Shown here: positions 34,615-44,022 of the stretch, one piece after another | How positions within the stretch are numbered: position 1 is the first letter of the stretch | How the letters are laid out: the number at the start of each line of letters is the position of its first letter | From: Rhizorhabdus dicambivorans | GTDB lineage: Bacteria; Pseudomonadota; Alphaproteobacteria; Sphingomonadales; Sphingomonadaceae | NCBI RefSeq assembly: GCF_002355275.1 | Contig: NZ_CP023449.1 | Span: forward strand, 372,001-436,000 | DNA: 64,000 bases | Reading direction: 5' to 3' | Translations under genes and position numbers: made by a program | The notes under the pieces: generated by a model | Database searches by the model: none | What the model saw: the letters and a program-made list of their open reading frames with translations, nothing else | Told to the model about the DNA's origin: nothing

Positions 34615-35484
34615 TCAGACCAGCGTCCGGATGAACGCCCGCACCGAATCGGCGATCTCGGGCCGTTCGAGCGCGAGCGCGATGTTCGCCTGGATGAAGC
34701 CGGCATTGTCGCCGCAATCATGGCGTTCGCCGTCGAAGGTCTGGGCGTGGAAGGGCTGGACGCCGATCAGCTTGGCCATCGCGTCGGTCAGTTGGATCTC
34801 GCCGCCGGCGCCGCGCTCGTTCCGGTCGAGCAGGTCGAAAATCTCGGGCTGGAGGATGTAGCGGCCGACGATGGCGAGCCGCGAGGGCGCGGTGCCGGCG
34901 GTGGGCTTCTCAATCATCCTGCGGATCTCGGTCACCGCACCCTCGCTCGTGCCCGGGTCGACGATGCCATATTTGTGGGTCTGGTCCTCGGGTACTTCCA
35001 GCACCGCGACGACATTGCCGCCCTTCCGCTCATAGGTGCCGACCATCTGCTTCAGGCAGGGATTGGCGGCGTTCCACAGCAGCTCGTCGGGCAGCAGCAC
35101 CGCGAAGGGCTCGTCACCGACCAGCGCGCGGGCGCAGGCGACGGCATGGCCCAGGCCCAGCATCTGCTGCTGGCGGACGAAGGCGGCCTTGCCGGGGGCG
35201 AGGCGGGTCGCCTCCAGCCGTTCGAGGAACTCGGTCTTGTTCTTGGCGGCCAGATCGGTCTCGATCTCATAGGCCGAGTCGAAATAGTCCTCGATCGCAT
35301 ATTTGTTGCGGCCGGTGACGAAGATCATCTGTTCGATCCCCGCCGCGCGCGCCTCGTCGACGGCGTACTGGATCAGCGGCCGGTCGACCACCGGCAGCAT
35401 TTCCTTGGGAACGGCCTTGGTCGCGGGCAGGAAGCGGGTGCCGAACCCCGCGACGGGGAAGATGGCCTTGCGGACGGGCTTCAT
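34615..35484 (-). CDS. galU: UTP--glucose-1-phosphate uridylyltransferase
   Basis: GalU makes UDP-glucose for LPS, capsule and trehalose synthesis. The 289-residue protein shows the nucleotide-binding GFGTRFLPATKAVPKEMLPV (residues 13-32) and the FAVLLPDELLWN (Asp-containing metal site), GGEIQLTDAM and YILQPEIFDLL segments. Fits the family length. Its promoter is probably the short gap after lysA (18 bases) or read-through from lysA, since both go leftward. Confidence 0.95.
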   Translation of the reverse strand: MKPVRKAIFPVAGFGTRFLPATKAVPKEMLPVVDRPLIQYAVDEARAAGIEQMIFVTGRNKYAIEDYFDSAYEIETDLAAKNKTEFLERLEATRLAPGKAAFVRQQQMLGLGHAVACARALVGDEPFAVLLPDELLWNAANPCLKQMVGTYERKGGNVVAVLEVPEDQTHKYGIVDPGTSEGAVTEIRRMIEKPTAGTAPSRLAIVGRYILQPEIFDLLDRNERGAGGEIQLTDAMAKLIGVQPFHAQTFDGERHDCGDNAGFIQANIALALERPEIADSVRAFIRTLV

Positions 35485-35502
35485 GCTGTTTTCCTCGTTC
35501 GA

Positions 35503-36774
35503 TCAGATCCAGGGCGGCAGCTTGTCCGCCGCGATCAACGCCTCGATCGGCTGCCTCTCCCGCACCACCGCCCACTGGTCCCCCGTCACCAGCACCTCAG
35601 GCGTCAGCGCGCGCGAATTATAGGTGTTGGCCATCGTCGCGCCATAGGCCCCCGCCGTCATGAAGGTGACGAGGTCTCCGGGCGCGACGGCGTCCATCGC
35701 CCGCTTTTTGGCGAAGGTATCGCCGCTTTCACAGATGGGGCCGACGATGTTGGCCGTCATATCGGCACCGTTCGGCGAAACGCTACGGATATCGTGCCAT
35801 GCGTCATAGAGGCTGGGGCGCATCAGGTCGTTCATCGCGGCGTCGACGATCACGAAGGGATCGCCCACCCCCGGCTTGACCCGGATCACCCGGCTCAGCA
35901 GCACGCCGGCATTGCCGACGATCACCCGGCCCGGCTCGAAGAGGAGGCGGACGTTCCAGCCCCGCGTCACGTCGCGGACCATCTCGCCATAGGCTTGCGG
36001 AAGCGGCGGGATCGGCTTGGCCGGATCATAGGGCACGCCGAGGCCGCCGCCGAGATCGGCGGTGACGATGGCGTGGCCGGCCGCGCGCAAATCCGCGATC
36101 AGCGCGCCGATCTTCTCGAAGGCGGCGCGCGAGGGGCCGAGATCGGTGAGCTGGCTGCCGATATGGACCGCGACGCCGCGGACATCGAGGCCCGGCAGCG
36201 CGGCGGCGCGGGCATAGGCGGCGATCGCCCGGTCATAGGCGACGCCGAATTTGTCTTCCGAGCCGCCGGTCGAGATCTTGGCGTGGGTGCCGGCGATCAC
36301 GTTCGGGTTGATCCGGAAGGCGACCGGCGCCCTGAGGCCCATCGCCGTAGCGACGTCCGAGAGCATTTCGGCCTCGGGCTCGGATTCGATGTTGAACTGG
36401 AAGATGCCTTCGGACAGGGCGAGCCGCATCTCCTCCTCGGTCTTGCCGACGCCGGAGAAGACGATCTTGTCCGCGGGAACGCCGGCGGCGCGTGCACGCA
36501 GCAGTTCGCCGGCCGAGACGACATCGGCGCCGAGCCCGGCCTTCGCCAGCGTCGCCAGCACTGCCCGGTTCGGATTGGCCTTCACCGCGAAGGCGATCAG
36601 CGGGCCGTCCGTGCCCGATTCGACCTCGGCCAGCGCCGCCTTGAACACCGCCACATGGCGTTCGATCGTCGCGGTCGAATAGACATAGACCGGCGTGCCC
36701 ACGGCGTCGGCAATCACCGGCAGCGGGACATCCTCGGCGTGGAGGACGCCGTCCTTCAGGTTGAAATGGTCCAT
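35503..36774 (-). CDS. lysA: Diaminopimelate decarboxylase
   Basis: LysA decarboxylates meso-diaminopimelate to lysine using PLP. The 423-residue protein has the PLP lysine in IAFAVKANPNRA (Lys65), the glycine-rich TADLGGGLGVPYDP phosphate-binding loop, and the catalytic cysteine in GPICESGDTFA. The start at MDHFNLKDGVLHAED fits the usual N-terminus; upstream in-frame codons lie in a repeat-containing gap. argH, lptM and lysA follow each other leftward, as in other proteobacteria. Confidence 0.95.
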   Translation of the reverse strand: MDHFNLKDGVLHAEDVPLPVIADAVGTPVYVYSTATIERHVAVFKAALAEVESGTDGPLIAFAVKANPNRAVLATLAKAGLGADVVSAGELLRARAAGVPADKIVFSGVGKTEEEMRLALSEGIFQFNIESEPEAEMLSDVATAMGLRAPVAFRINPNVIAGTHAKISTGGSEDKFGVAYDRAIAAYARAAALPGLDVRGVAVHIGSQLTDLGPSRAAFEKIGALIADLRAAGHAIVTADLGGGLGVPYDPAKPIPPLPQAYGEMVRDVTRGWNVRLLFEPGRVIVGNAGVLLSRVIRVKPGVGDPFVIVDAAMNDLMRPSLYDAWHDIRSVSPNGADMTANIVGPICESGDTFAKKRAMDAVAPGDLVTFMTAGAYGATMANTYNSRALTPEVLVTGDQWAVVRERQPIEALIAADKLPPWI

Positions 36775-36845
36775 GTCTTTCCCTGCGCGATCGTTTCGCT
36801 GCGCTTTAGGATGCCGGGCTTCCCAAGCAAACCCGACTTTTCTTT

Positions 36846-36879
36846 CGTCATGCTGAACTTGATTCAGCATCCATTACCG
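36846..36879. repeat. Short dispersed palindrome between lysA and lptM
   Basis: CGTCATGCTGAACTTGATTC...AGCATCC is a partly palindromic TGCTGAA/TTCAGCA unit of a type often found between genes in alphaproteobacteria. Confidence 0.5.
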
Positions 36880-36948
36880 CAACGCCGGGGCAGGAAGCGC
36901 ATCGTTGCGCGTCTGGAACCTGACTTTCGTCAGGATGACGGTTCATCC

Positions 36949-37194
36949 TCAACCCGGCGGCGGCAGGTTGAAGCGGTCGTCGGGGCGCTCCTCCGAACGG
37001 CGCAGCACGTCGTCGCTGCGGCCTGGGCGGGTCTCGACCGGCGGGGTGAGCAGCGCTGGGACGTCCGGCTGCGTCGCTGCGGTGGCGGGCTTGGGCGGCA
37101 TGCTGTGGCCGTCGGCCGGCCGCAGCATGTCGCGCTTGCCGCAGGCGGCGAGCGCCAGCAGCAGGGTGGCGGCGAGCAGCGTGCGTATCGTCAT
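36949..37194 (-). CDS. lptM: LptM-like small lipoprotein
   Basis: An 81-residue lipoprotein: signal [18 protein letters not shown] with lipidated Cys18, then GKRD and a proline-rich tail ending RFNLPPPG. In E. coli LptM (YifL) is a similar tiny lipoprotein, next to lysA-dapF, that helps LptD mature in the LPS translocon. The C-G-x-K-x core after the lipobox and the argH/lysA neighbourhood support the assignment. The ATG is followed immediately upstream by the argH stop overlap (ATGA). Confidence 0.7.
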   Translation of the reverse strand: MTIRTLLAATLLLALAACGKRDMLRPADGHSMPPKPATAATQPDVPALLTPPVETRPGRSDDVLRRSEERPDDRFNLPPPG

Positions 37195-38567
37195 GGCTCC
37201 ATCCCCAATGCCGCCTTGGCCTCGGCGATGCGGGCGCGGACCTGATCGGGCGCGGTGCCGCCATGGCTGGCGCGGCTCGCCACCGACGCGTCGACCGAAA
37301 GCGCGCCGTAGACCCGCTCGTCGATCCGTTCGTCGATCGCCTTCAGCGCCTCGATCGGCAGCCGGTCAAGCGCCAGCCCCTCGGCTTCGGCCAGTTTCAC
37401 CGCCGTGCCGGTGATGTGGTGCGCCTCGCGGAACGGGATGTCGGCGACGCGCACCAGCCAGTCGGCCAGGTCGGTCGCGGTCGAGAAGCCCTGTTCGGCG
37501 GCCTGGCGCAGGCGCGGCGTGACGAACTCGCAGGTCTCCACCATGCCGGTCATCGCCGCGATCGACAGCGCCAGCAGGTCGTGCGCCTCGAACACCGGCG
37601 GCTTGTCGTCCTGCATGTCCTTCGAATAGGCGAGCGGCAGGCCCTTCATCGTCATCACCAGCGCGGTCATGCAGCCGGCGATCCGGCCGCTATGGCCGCG
37701 CACCAGCTCGGCCGCGTCGGGGTTGCGCTTCTGCGGCATGATCGACGAGCCGGTCGAATAGCTGTCGGGCAGCTTGACGAAATTGTATGGCTGGCTCGCC
37801 CATACAATAAACTCCTCGGCGAGCCGCGACAGGTGCAGGCTCGCCTGGGTCGCCGCCATCAGATAGTCGAGCGCGAAATCGCGGTCGGACACCGAATCGA
37901 GGCTGTTGCGGGTCGGCCCGTCGAAGCCCAGCGCCGCCGCCGTCATCTCCCGGTCGATCGGGAAGCCGGTGCCGGCGAGCGCCGCCGAACCCAGCGGGCA
38001 GCGGTTGAGTCGAGCCCGCGCGTCGGCGAAGCGGCTGCGGTCGCGCGCCACCATCTCATGATAGGCCATCAGATGATGGCCTAAGGTGACAGGCTGGGCG
38101 ACCTGGAGATGGGTGAAGCCTGGCATCACGCTGGCGGCATGTTCCTCGGCGCGGGTGACCAGCGCCACCTGAAGGGCGACCAGCCCGGCCTCGACCGAAT
38201 CGATCGCATCGCGCACCCACAGCTTGAAATCGGTCGCCACCTGGTCGTTGCGCGAGCGGGCGGTGTGGAGGCGTCCGGCCGGCGCGCCGATCAGCTCGGC
38301 CAGCCGCCCCTCGGTCGCCATGTGGATGTCCTCGAGCGCCAGGTCGACCGGCACGCCTTGTTCGGCATATTCGGCGGCGACCTTGTCCAGCCCCTCCGAA
38401 ATCGCGGCGGCATCGGCCTCGGTGACGATCTTCTGCTTCGCCAGCATCGCGACATGCGCCTTCGATCCGGCGATGTCCTGTTGCCAAAGCCGCTTGTCGA
38501 AGGGGATGGAGGCGTTAATCTCGCGCATCACCGCGGCGGGCCCTTCTGCGAAGCGCCCTCCCCACAT
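37191..38567 (-). CDS. argH: Argininosuccinate lyase
   Basis: ArgH splits argininosuccinate to arginine and fumarate. The 458-residue protein begins [20 protein letters not shown], has the [17 protein letters not shown] active-site region, and the fumarase-superfamily signature [15 protein letters not shown]. An open frame continues far upstream but runs antisense through tlpA and is rejected. Its start lies 16 bases from the divergent tlpA GTG, so their promoters overlap the neighbouring coding sequence. The stop overlaps the lptM start. Confidence 0.95.
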   Translation of the reverse strand: MWGGRFAEGPAAVMREINASIPFDKRLWQQDIAGSKAHVAMLAKQKIVTEADAAAISEGLDKVAAEYAEQGVPVDLALEDIHMATEGRLAELIGAPAGRLHTARSRNDQVATDFKLWVRDAIDSVEAGLVALQVALVTRAEEHAASVMPGFTHLQVAQPVTLGHHLMAYHEMVARDRSRFADARARLNRCPLGSAALAGTGFPIDREMTAAALGFDGPTRNSLDSVSDRDFALDYLMAATQASLHLSRLAEEFIVWASQPYNFVKLPDSYSTGSSIMPQKRNPDAAELVRGHSGRIAGCMTALVMTMKGLPLAYSKDMQDDKPPVFEAHDLLALSIAAMTGMVETCEFVTPRLRQAAEQGFSTATDLADWLVRVADIPFREAHHITGTAVKLAEAEGLALDRLPIEALKAIDERIDERVYGALSVDASVASRASHGGTAPDQVRARIAEAKAALGMEP

Positions 38568-38583
38568 CTTGTTGGAGTTGTTC

Positions 38584-39126
38584 GTGCGGCCGTTGATCGC
38601 CTGTCTCCTCGCTCTGGCGCTGGCCGCCTGCGATAGTAAACCGAAGGACGCCCCGCAAGGCGGCGTGCCCGCCGAATCGGTCGGCCGGGTCGATATTTCG
38701 CAGCGCGGCAAGGATATGCCCGCCATGCCCTTCCTCGACGGCAAGGGCGGGCCGGCGACGCTTACCCAGTTCCGGGGCAAGCCGCTGATGGTCAATCTGT
38801 GGGCGACATGGTGCGCGCCCTGCATCGCCGAGATGCCGCATCTCGACACGCTGGCGGGCGAGGACGACCGTTTCCGCCTGATCACCGTCAGCCAGGATCT
38901 GGAGGGCGCCAAGGTGGTCGCCCCCTTCTTCCGGGAAAAGGGCTTCAAGGCGCTTACCCAATATAGCGACCAGCAGAATGTGCTGATGGCCGCGCTCGGC
39001 ACCGAGACGCTGCCGACCACCGTCTTCTATGACGCCAAGGGCAAGGAGCTGTGGCGCGTCTACGGCATGATGGACTGGAACGGCGCCCCCGCGAAGAAGC
39101 TGATCGGCGACGCGCTGGGCGGTTGA
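38584..39126 (+). CDS. tlpA: TlpA-type thioredoxin-like lipoprotein
   Basis: A 180-residue membrane-attached thiol reductase. A short lipoprotein signal ([16 protein letters not shown]) precedes a redoxin domain with the CxxC pair in [18 protein letters not shown] and the cis-proline TLPTTVFYD. TlpA proteins reduce periplasmic thiols, for example during CuA assembly in cytochrome oxidase, or cytochrome c maturation. The start is GTG with GGAG eight bases before it. A divergent argH-tlpA pair is common in alphaproteobacteria. Confidence 0.87.
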   Translation: MRPLIACLLALALAACDSKPKDAPQGGVPAESVGRVDISQRGKDMPAMPFLDGKGGPATLTQFRGKPLMVNLWATWCAPCIAEMPHLDTLAGEDDRFRLITVSQDLEGAKVVAPFFREKGFKALTQYSDQQNVLMAALGTETLPTTVFYDAKGKELWRVYGMMDWNGAPAKKLIGDALGG

Positions 39127-39186
39127 GCCGTCCGCCTTCGCCGGGGCCGGCCGTGCCGCGCGACGAAGGCGGGAGCGCCGCTCCCC

Positions 39187-39570
39187 TCAGGACAGGCGGT
39201 GCATCGCGCAGAGCTTGTTGCCGTCGGGATCGCGCAGATAGGCCAGGTAGAGCCGGAACGCGCCCATGTCGCGCACGCCGGGCGGGTCCTCGCAGCTGGT
39301 GCCGCCATTGGCGACGCCGGCCGCGTGCCACTGGTCGGCCTGTTCGGGCGATGCGGCGGCGAAGCCGATCGTGCCGCCATTGGCGTGGCAGGGCGGCTCG
39401 CCATCGATCGGCCTGGTGACGCCGAACATCCCGTTGGGCGACATCCAGAAGATCCGGTTCCTTTCGGTATCGACCCGCCCGGGCTTCACCCCCAGCGTGC
39501 CGAGCACTGAATCGTAGAAGCGCTTCGACGCTTCCAGGTCCCCGGTACCGACCATGACATGGCTGAACAT
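39187..39570 (-). CDS. VOC (glyoxalase/bleomycin-resistance) family protein
   Basis: A 127-residue vicinal-oxygen-chelate protein with two babab modules: MFSHVMVGTGDLEASKRFYD near the start and FRLYLAYLRDPDGNKLCAMH near the end. Metal ligand candidates are His4 and the acidic residue of the second module. Family members include isomerases, dioxygenases and resistance proteins; the substrate is not predictable. A TTG two codons upstream is an alternative start. Confidence 0.8.
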   Translation of the reverse strand: MFSHVMVGTGDLEASKRFYDSVLGTLGVKPGRVDTERNRIFWMSPNGMFGVTRPIDGEPPCHANGGTIGFAAASPEQADQWHAAGVANGGTSCEDPPGVRDMGAFRLYLAYLRDPDGNKLCAMHRLS

Positions 39571-39674
39571 TGGCAATCGTCTCCTCTCGTCGGGCCGATG
39601 ATGGCATCGCCGGGGCGCCGCTGTCGATGGCGACCATTCTTGAAATGCAACGATCCCGTGCCGATCTGGGGAGC

Positions 39675-40463
39675 ATGACCCAGCGCCAGCCCAGCCTCTA
39701 CATCCCGCATGGCGGCGGCCCCTGCTTCTTCATGGACGATCCGGCCGGTACCTGGACCGGCATGGAGACCTTCCTGAAGGAATTGCCCGGCCGGCTGCCG
39801 GAGCCGCCCCGCGCGATCCTGATCGTCTCGGGCCATTGGGAGAGCGAGGGCTTCCTGTTCGGCGCCCATCCCCGGCCCGAACTGATCTTCGACTATTATG
39901 GCTTCCCGCCGCACACCTATCAGCTGAGCTGGCCCGCGCCCGGCGATCCGGCGCTGGCCGAACGCGCCGCCGGGCTGCTGCGCGCCGCCGGCTATGCCAC
40001 CGGCACCGATCCTGATCGCGGCATCGACCATGGCGTGTTCGTGCCACTCAAGGTCGCCTTCCCCGATGCCGATGTCCCGGTGGTCGAAATGTCGCTCGAC
40101 CAGGGGCTCGATCCGATGCTGGCCTGGTCGGCAGGCCGCGCGCTGCGTCCGCTGCGCGACGAGGGCGTGCTGATCCTGGGTGCGGGGATGAGCTTCCACA
40201 ACCTGCCCGCCTATCGCCGGCCGCAGGCGAGCGAACCCTCGATCGCCTTCGACGACTGGCTGGCCGACGCGATCGCCGAGCCCGAAGGCCGTGGCGAACG
40301 GCTTGCCGGCTGGGTCAATGCCCCCGCCGCCCGCTTCGCCCATCCGCGCGAGGAGCATCTGCTGCCGCTGATGGTCGCGGCGGGCGCCTCCAAAGGGCCG
40401 GGGCGGCGTGTCTATGGCGAGATGGTGATGGACACGATGATCTCGGGGTTTGAATTCGCCTGA
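39675..40463 (+). CDS. DODA-type extradiol dioxygenase (class III ring-cleavage)
   Basis: A 262-residue LigB-fold enzyme similar to 4,5-DOPA dioxygenase (YgiD). The Fe2+ ligands correspond to His12 in YIPHGGGPCFF and the later histidine of SGHWES; HGVFVPLKVAFPD supplies the third conserved His, and AHPREEHLLPL the C-terminal one. It opens catechol rings next to a hydroxyl. The chosen ATG follows an in-frame upstream stretch that overlaps the divergent VOC gene. Natural substrate unknown; no catabolic operon surrounds it. Confidence 0.86.
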   Translation: MTQRQPSLYIPHGGGPCFFMDDPAGTWTGMETFLKELPGRLPEPPRAILIVSGHWESEGFLFGAHPRPELIFDYYGFPPHTYQLSWPAPGDPALAERAAGLLRAAGYATGTDPDRGIDHGVFVPLKVAFPDADVPVVEMSLDQGLDPMLAWSAGRALRPLRDEGVLILGAGMSFHNLPAYRRPQASEPSIAFDDWLADAIAEPEGRGERLAGWVNAPAARFAHPREEHLLPLMVAAGASKGPGRRVYGEMVMDTMISGFEFA

Positions 40464-40550
40464 GCCGCCCGCGGCGGCAGCGACGATCAAAAAGCAGTGG
40501 CATTTCCCGGGCCGTTGCGCGAACCATCGCATCGTAACCCAGGAGGCACC

Positions 40551-41624
40551 ATGGCAGCACCCGACGAACCCGGCCGCTTCCGGATCGAGGACGGCAGCTT
40601 CCTTGCCCTCGTCCTGATCGTCACCATCGGCTTCGCGCTCGTGGTGGCGCCGTTCTTCGGGGCGATCCTGTGGGGGGTCGTGCTCGCGCTGATGTTCGAT
40701 CCGGTCTACCGCCGCATCCGCGACAGGATGCCGGGGCGGCCGAGCCTTGCCGCGCTGCTCACCCTGATGGTGGTCATCCTGATCGTGATCCTGCCGGCCG
40801 CCTTCCTCGGCACCGCGCTGATCCAGGAGTTCCTGACCGTCTATAACGCGGTCCAGTCGGGCCAGATCGATATCGCGAAGATGTTCGCCCAGGCCACCTC
40901 CGCGCTGCCGGACTGGGCGCAGGGCTGGCTCCAGGCCAATGGCTGGACCGATTTCGAAGGCGCGCGCCACCGGATCAGCGAGGCGCTGTCGGGCAGCTTA
41001 AGCTCGATCGCGGGCCGGGCGCTGGCGGTGGGGCAGGGGGCGCTCAACCTGGTGCTGATGCTGGGCGTGATGCTCTACCTCACCTTCTTCCTGATCCGCG
41101 ACGGCGAGGCGCTGACCAAGCGGGTGATCCAGTCGATCCCGCTCGATTCCGACCGGCGCCGCGCCGTGTTCCGCAATTTCACCCTCGTCACCCGCGCGAC
41201 GATCAAGGGCAGCCTGGTGGTCGCGATCGTCCAGGGCTTCATCGGCGGCGTCACCTTCTGGGCGCTGGGCATCGAGGGCGCCCTGCTGTGGGGCACGATC
41301 ATGGGCGTCTTCTCGCTGGTCCCGGCGATCGGCTGCGGCATCGTCTGGGTGCCGGTCGCGCTCTATCTGCTCGCCACCGGCGCGCTGGCGAAGGGGCTGA
41401 TCCTGATCGCGGCCGGGGTGCTGGTGATCGGCATGATCGACAATGTGCTGCGCCCGATCCTGGTCGGCCGCGATACCCGGCTGCCCGATTATGTCGTGCT
41501 GATCTCCACGCTGGGCGGGCTGCAGGTGTTCGGCTTCCACGGCTTCATCGTCGGGCCGGTGGTGGCGGCGCTGTTCATCGCCACCTGGGATATCGTCACC
41601 GAGCAGCGCAAGGCGGCGGCCTGA
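40551..41624 (+). CDS. AI-2E (PerM/YdiK) family transporter
   Basis: A 357-residue membrane protein with about seven or eight hydrophobic segments, a soluble stretch at residues 100-150, and the family's C-terminal block GMIDNVLRPILVGRDTRLPD. Some members export autoinducer-2, others are sodium/proton antiporters, so the cargo is unknown. AGGAGG lies six bases before the ATG and decides the start. A perfect inverted repeat follows the stop. Confidence 0.88.
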   Translation: MAAPDEPGRFRIEDGSFLALVLIVTIGFALVVAPFFGAILWGVVLALMFDPVYRRIRDRMPGRPSLAALLTLMVVILIVILPAAFLGTALIQEFLTVYNAVQSGQIDIAKMFAQATSALPDWAQGWLQANGWTDFEGARHRISEALSGSLSSIAGRALAVGQGALNLVLMLGVMLYLTFFLIRDGEALTKRVIQSIPLDSDRRRAVFRNFTLVTRATIKGSLVVAIVQGFIGGVTFWALGIEGALLWGTIMGVFSLVPAIGCGIVWVPVALYLLATGALAKGLILIAAGVLVIGMIDNVLRPILVGRDTRLPDYVVLISTLGGLQVFGFHGFIVGPVVAALFIATWDIVTEQRKAAA

Positions 41625-41632
41625 GTTATTCC

Positions 41633-41722
41633 GTCGCCCCGGCGGAGGCCGGGGCCGCAAGAGGCGCCTGCCTGACCGTCGCGGCAGGAACCGCCCACGG
41701 CCCCGGCCTCCGCCGGGGCGAC
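41633..41722. terminator. Perfect 25-bp inverted repeat between convergent genes, possible bidirectional terminator
   Basis: The arm GTCGCCCCGGCGGAGGCCGG (first 20 of 25 bases) is matched exactly in reverse complement at 41698-41722, around a 40-base loop with its own CCTGCC/GGCAGG hairpin. It lies between the ends of the AI-2E gene and the leftward DedA gene. There is no clear T-run, so it may equally be a dispersed repeat. Confidence 0.5.
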
Positions 41723-41740
41723 GTCATGTCTACTGGATAT

Positions 41741-42346
41741 CTACTGGATTTCCGGCGCGTGGAAGGGCGGGTTGAGCCGTTCGCGCCGGCGCTGGCGGTG
41801 TTTGCGCCACAGCCACCAGATCAGCAGGCAGGTGCCCGGCACCGGCAGCGCGATCAATATCTCGGTCTTGTAGGGCGCCATCGCCTTCAGCGCGCGGTCT
41901 ACGGCAGGGCCGAACAGATAGCCGAGCGTGGTGAAGACCGCCGACCATAGCAGGCAGGCGAGCCCGTTGAGCGCGGCGAAGCGCCGGAGCGGGATGTGCG
42001 AAAGCCCGATCGCGATCGGGCTGACCACCCGGAAACCGTAGAGGAAGCGATAGGCGAAGATGAAGCCGGTCGGCCAGCGCTCGATGAAGCCCACCGCCCT
42101 GGCGAAGACCGGCTTCTGCCGGGCGTGGACCACGAAAGGCCGGTCGCGGAAGCGGCGGCCGATCTGGAAGAAGAGCTGATCGGCGAAGAAGGCGCCGAAG
42201 GCGGTGGCCAGGAAGGCGGCCCAGGCCGGGAACAACCCGTGATTGGCCATCACCCCGCCCGCCACCGCGGCGGTCTCGCCTTCGAAGCCCGCGCCCAGCG
42301 CGATCGCCCAGGGCCCGATCGCCGTGACAAGCTGTCCGATGTCCAT
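41741..42346 (-). CDS. DedA family membrane protein
   Basis: A 201-residue protein with about five membrane segments and the DedA hallmarks: a G-x-x-x-E motif (GAGFEGETAAVAGG), FGAFFADQLFFQIGRRFRDR with the conserved acidic and basic residues, and the YRFLYGFRVVSPIAIGLSH loop with its key arginines. DedA proteins act in lipid-carrier (undecaprenyl phosphate) or phospholipid translocation at the inner membrane. The start MDIGQLV was chosen by homology; sequence further upstream is repeat DNA. Confidence 0.88.
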   Translation of the reverse strand: MDIGQLVTAIGPWAIALGAGFEGETAAVAGGVMANHGLFPAWAAFLATAFGAFFADQLFFQIGRRFRDRPFVVHARQKPVFARAVGFIERWPTGFIFAYRFLYGFRVVSPIAIGLSHIPLRRFAALNGLACLLWSAVFTTLGYLFGPAVDRALKAMAPYKTEILIALPVPGTCLLIWWLWRKHRQRRRERLNPPFHAPEIQ

Positions 42347-42394
42347 CCGCTGCGCCGCCCCAAGCCCGTTGCCGCGCCTATAGCAGAGCTTCCG

Positions 42395-42422
42395 CGTCAT
42401 CCCAGCGAAAGCTGGAATGACG
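42395..42422. repeat. Single palindromic copy of repeat family A
   Basis: CGTCATCCCAGCGAAAGCTG followed by GAATGACG is a near-perfect 28-base palindrome, a solo arm of the family-A repeat, in the gap between divergent dedA and yggT. Confidence 0.7.
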
Positions 42423-42515
42423 AAAACAGGATGTTTGCGGCGTCTGTTACGGTCTCGCGGTTGCCCCCTGGCCATCGGGTCATTACATCGGCGCCATCTA
42501 TTCGAAGGACCCTGA

Positions 42516-42818
42516 ATGCTCCTGCTTCTCCTGCAGATTGCTGACCTGCTGCTGGGCGTGCTGCGCTGGATCATCATCATCCAGGCGATCATGTCGTGGC
42601 TGGTCGCGTTCAACGTGATCAACACCTATAACGACTTCGTCCGCCAGGTGCTCTACGCGCTCGACAAGATCACCGAGCCGATCTACCGGCCGATCCGCCG
42701 GATCATGCCCGATTTCGGCGCGCTTGACCTGTCGCCGCTGGTGGCGCTGCTGCTGATCATCATCCTGCAGATGGTGCTCAACCATGCCGCCCAGCAGGTG
42801 ATGCTGGCGGGCGTCTGA
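42516..42818 (+). CDS. yggT: YggT family membrane protein
   Basis: A 100-residue protein with two hydrophobic helices (residues 1-30 and 70-95) around an amphipathic loop with DKITEPIYRPIRRIMP, the diagnostic YggT sequence. The family is linked to cell division or envelope physiology and potassium homeostasis; no mechanism is known. It is followed directly by the DUF167 gene, the usual yggT-yggU arrangement, and then folD. Confidence 0.9.
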   Translation: MLLLLLQIADLLLGVLRWIIIIQAIMSWLVAFNVINTYNDFVRQVLYALDKITEPIYRPIRRIMPDFGALDLSPLVALLLIIILQMVLNHAAQQVMLAGV

Positions 42819-42856
42819 GCGCCTGGGCCGAGGCGCCGGGCGGCCTGCATCTCGCG

Positions 42857-43132
42857 GTGCGCGCGACGCCGAAGGCGGGGCGTGATTCGATCGAGGGGAT
42901 CGTTACCGCCGACGACGGGCGCGAGCGGCTGGCGATCCGGCTGGCCGCCGCGCCGAGCGACGGCGCCGCGAACGAGGCGCTGGTCCGGCTGGTCGCAAGG
43001 GCGCTGGGCGTGGCGAAGCGAGACGTGACGCTGGCCAGCGGGGCGACCGCGCGGCTAAAGAGGCTCCACATAGCGGGCGATCCGGCGAAACTTGCCGCCG
43101 CCCTCCAATCCATCATCAGGGAACAGCAATGA
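42857..43132 (+). CDS. DUF167 (YggU) family protein; true start uncertain
   Basis: A 91-residue product from the only conventional start (GTG), reading [18 protein letters not shown] and ending [13 protein letters not shown], with the conserved [18 protein letters not shown] block. The family is small (about 100 residues) with unknown function. The frame upstream, [20 protein letters not shown], looks like the normal first strand, so the GTG probably starts too late. The only earlier candidate is a CTG that overlaps the yggT stop as CTGA (42815-42818). It overlaps folD by four bases. Confidence 0.8.
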   Translation: MRATPKAGRDSIEGIVTADDGRERLAIRLAAAPSDGAANEALVRLVARALGVAKRDVTLASGATARLKRLHIAGDPAKLAAALQSIIREQQ

Positions 43133-44022
43133 GCGCGGACATCATCGACGGCAAGGCATATGCGGCTGGGCTTCGCGGCAAGGTGGCGGCGATCGTACCC
43201 GGCTTCCGGGCTGCCGCCGGCCGCGCGCCGGGGCTCGCCGTGGTGCTGGTCGGTGAGGATCCGGCAAGCCAGGTCTATGTCCGCTCGAAGCACAAGGCGA
43301 CGGTCGAGGCCGGGATGGAAAGCTTCGAGCATCGCCTGCCCGATACCGCCACCCAGGACGAACTGCTGGCGCTGGTCCGCCGGCTCAACGCCGACGACAC
43401 GGTCGACGGCATCCTGGTCCAGCTGCCGCTGCCCGGCCATCTCGACGAGAATGAGGTGATCTCGACGATCGATCCCGACAAGGATGTCGATGGCTTCCAT
43501 GTCGTCAACGCCGGCCGGCTCGCGGTCGGCCAGCATGGCTATGTGCCCTGCACGCCACTGGGCTGCCTGATGCTGCTCAAGGACAGGCTCGGCGATCTTT
43601 CCGGGCTGAACGCGGTGGTGATCGGCCGGTCGAACATTGTCGGCAAGCCGATGGCGCAGCTGCTGCTCGCCGAAAGCTGCACCGTCACCATCGCGCACAG
43701 CCGGACGAAGGATCTGGCCGACGTCGTGCGGCGCGCGGACATCGTCGTCGCGGCGGTCGGCCGGCCGGAGATGGTGAAGGGCGACTGGATCAAGCCCGGC
43801 GCTACGGTGATAGACGTGGGCATCAACCGGGTGCCGGGCGCGGAGCCGGGCAAGACGAAGCTGGTCGGCGACGTCGCCTATGCCGAGGCGGCCGGGGTCG
43901 CGGGCGCCATCACGCCGGTCCCGGGCGGGGTCGGGCCGATGACGATCGCGGTGCTGCTCCGCAATACGCTGGTCGCCGCGCACCGCCGTGCGGGCGTGCC
44001 CCTGGCGAAAGACGCGATTTGA
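43129..44022 (+). CDS. folD: Methylenetetrahydrofolate dehydrogenase / cyclohydrolase
   Basis: FolD converts 5,10-methylene-THF to 10-formyl-THF with NADP. The 297-residue protein has the catalytic Tyr50 and Lys54 in [11 protein letters not shown], the [10 protein letters not shown] motif, the [10 protein letters not shown] segment and the NADP loop [17 protein letters not shown]. The ATG overlaps the DUF167 stop (ATGA), and its own stop overlaps the marC TTG start, so yggT to marC form one operon. Confidence 0.96.
   Translation: MSADIIDGKAYAAGLRGKVAAIVPGFRAAAGRAPGLAVVLVGEDPASQVYVRSKHKATVEAGMESFEHRLPDTATQDELLALVRRLNADDTVDGILVQLPLPGHLDENEVISTIDPDKDVDGFHVVNAGRLAVGQHGYVPCTPLGCLMLLKDRLGDLSGLNAVVIGRSNIVGKPMAQLLLAESCTVTIAHSRTKDLADVVRRADIVVAAVGRPEMVKGDWIKPGATVIDVGINRVPGAEPGKTKLVGDVAYAEAAGVAGAITPVPGGVGPMTIAVLLRNTLVAAHRRAGVPLAKDAI

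Noticed and set aside
34720-37245. Open frame of 841 codons opposite galU, lysA and lptM
   Set aside because: Antisense shadow that runs through three recognised genes; low-complexity translation.
38568-39020. N-terminal extension of argH by 151 codons
   Set aside because: The extra part is antisense to tlpA; conserved ArgH sequence starts at MWGGRFAEG.
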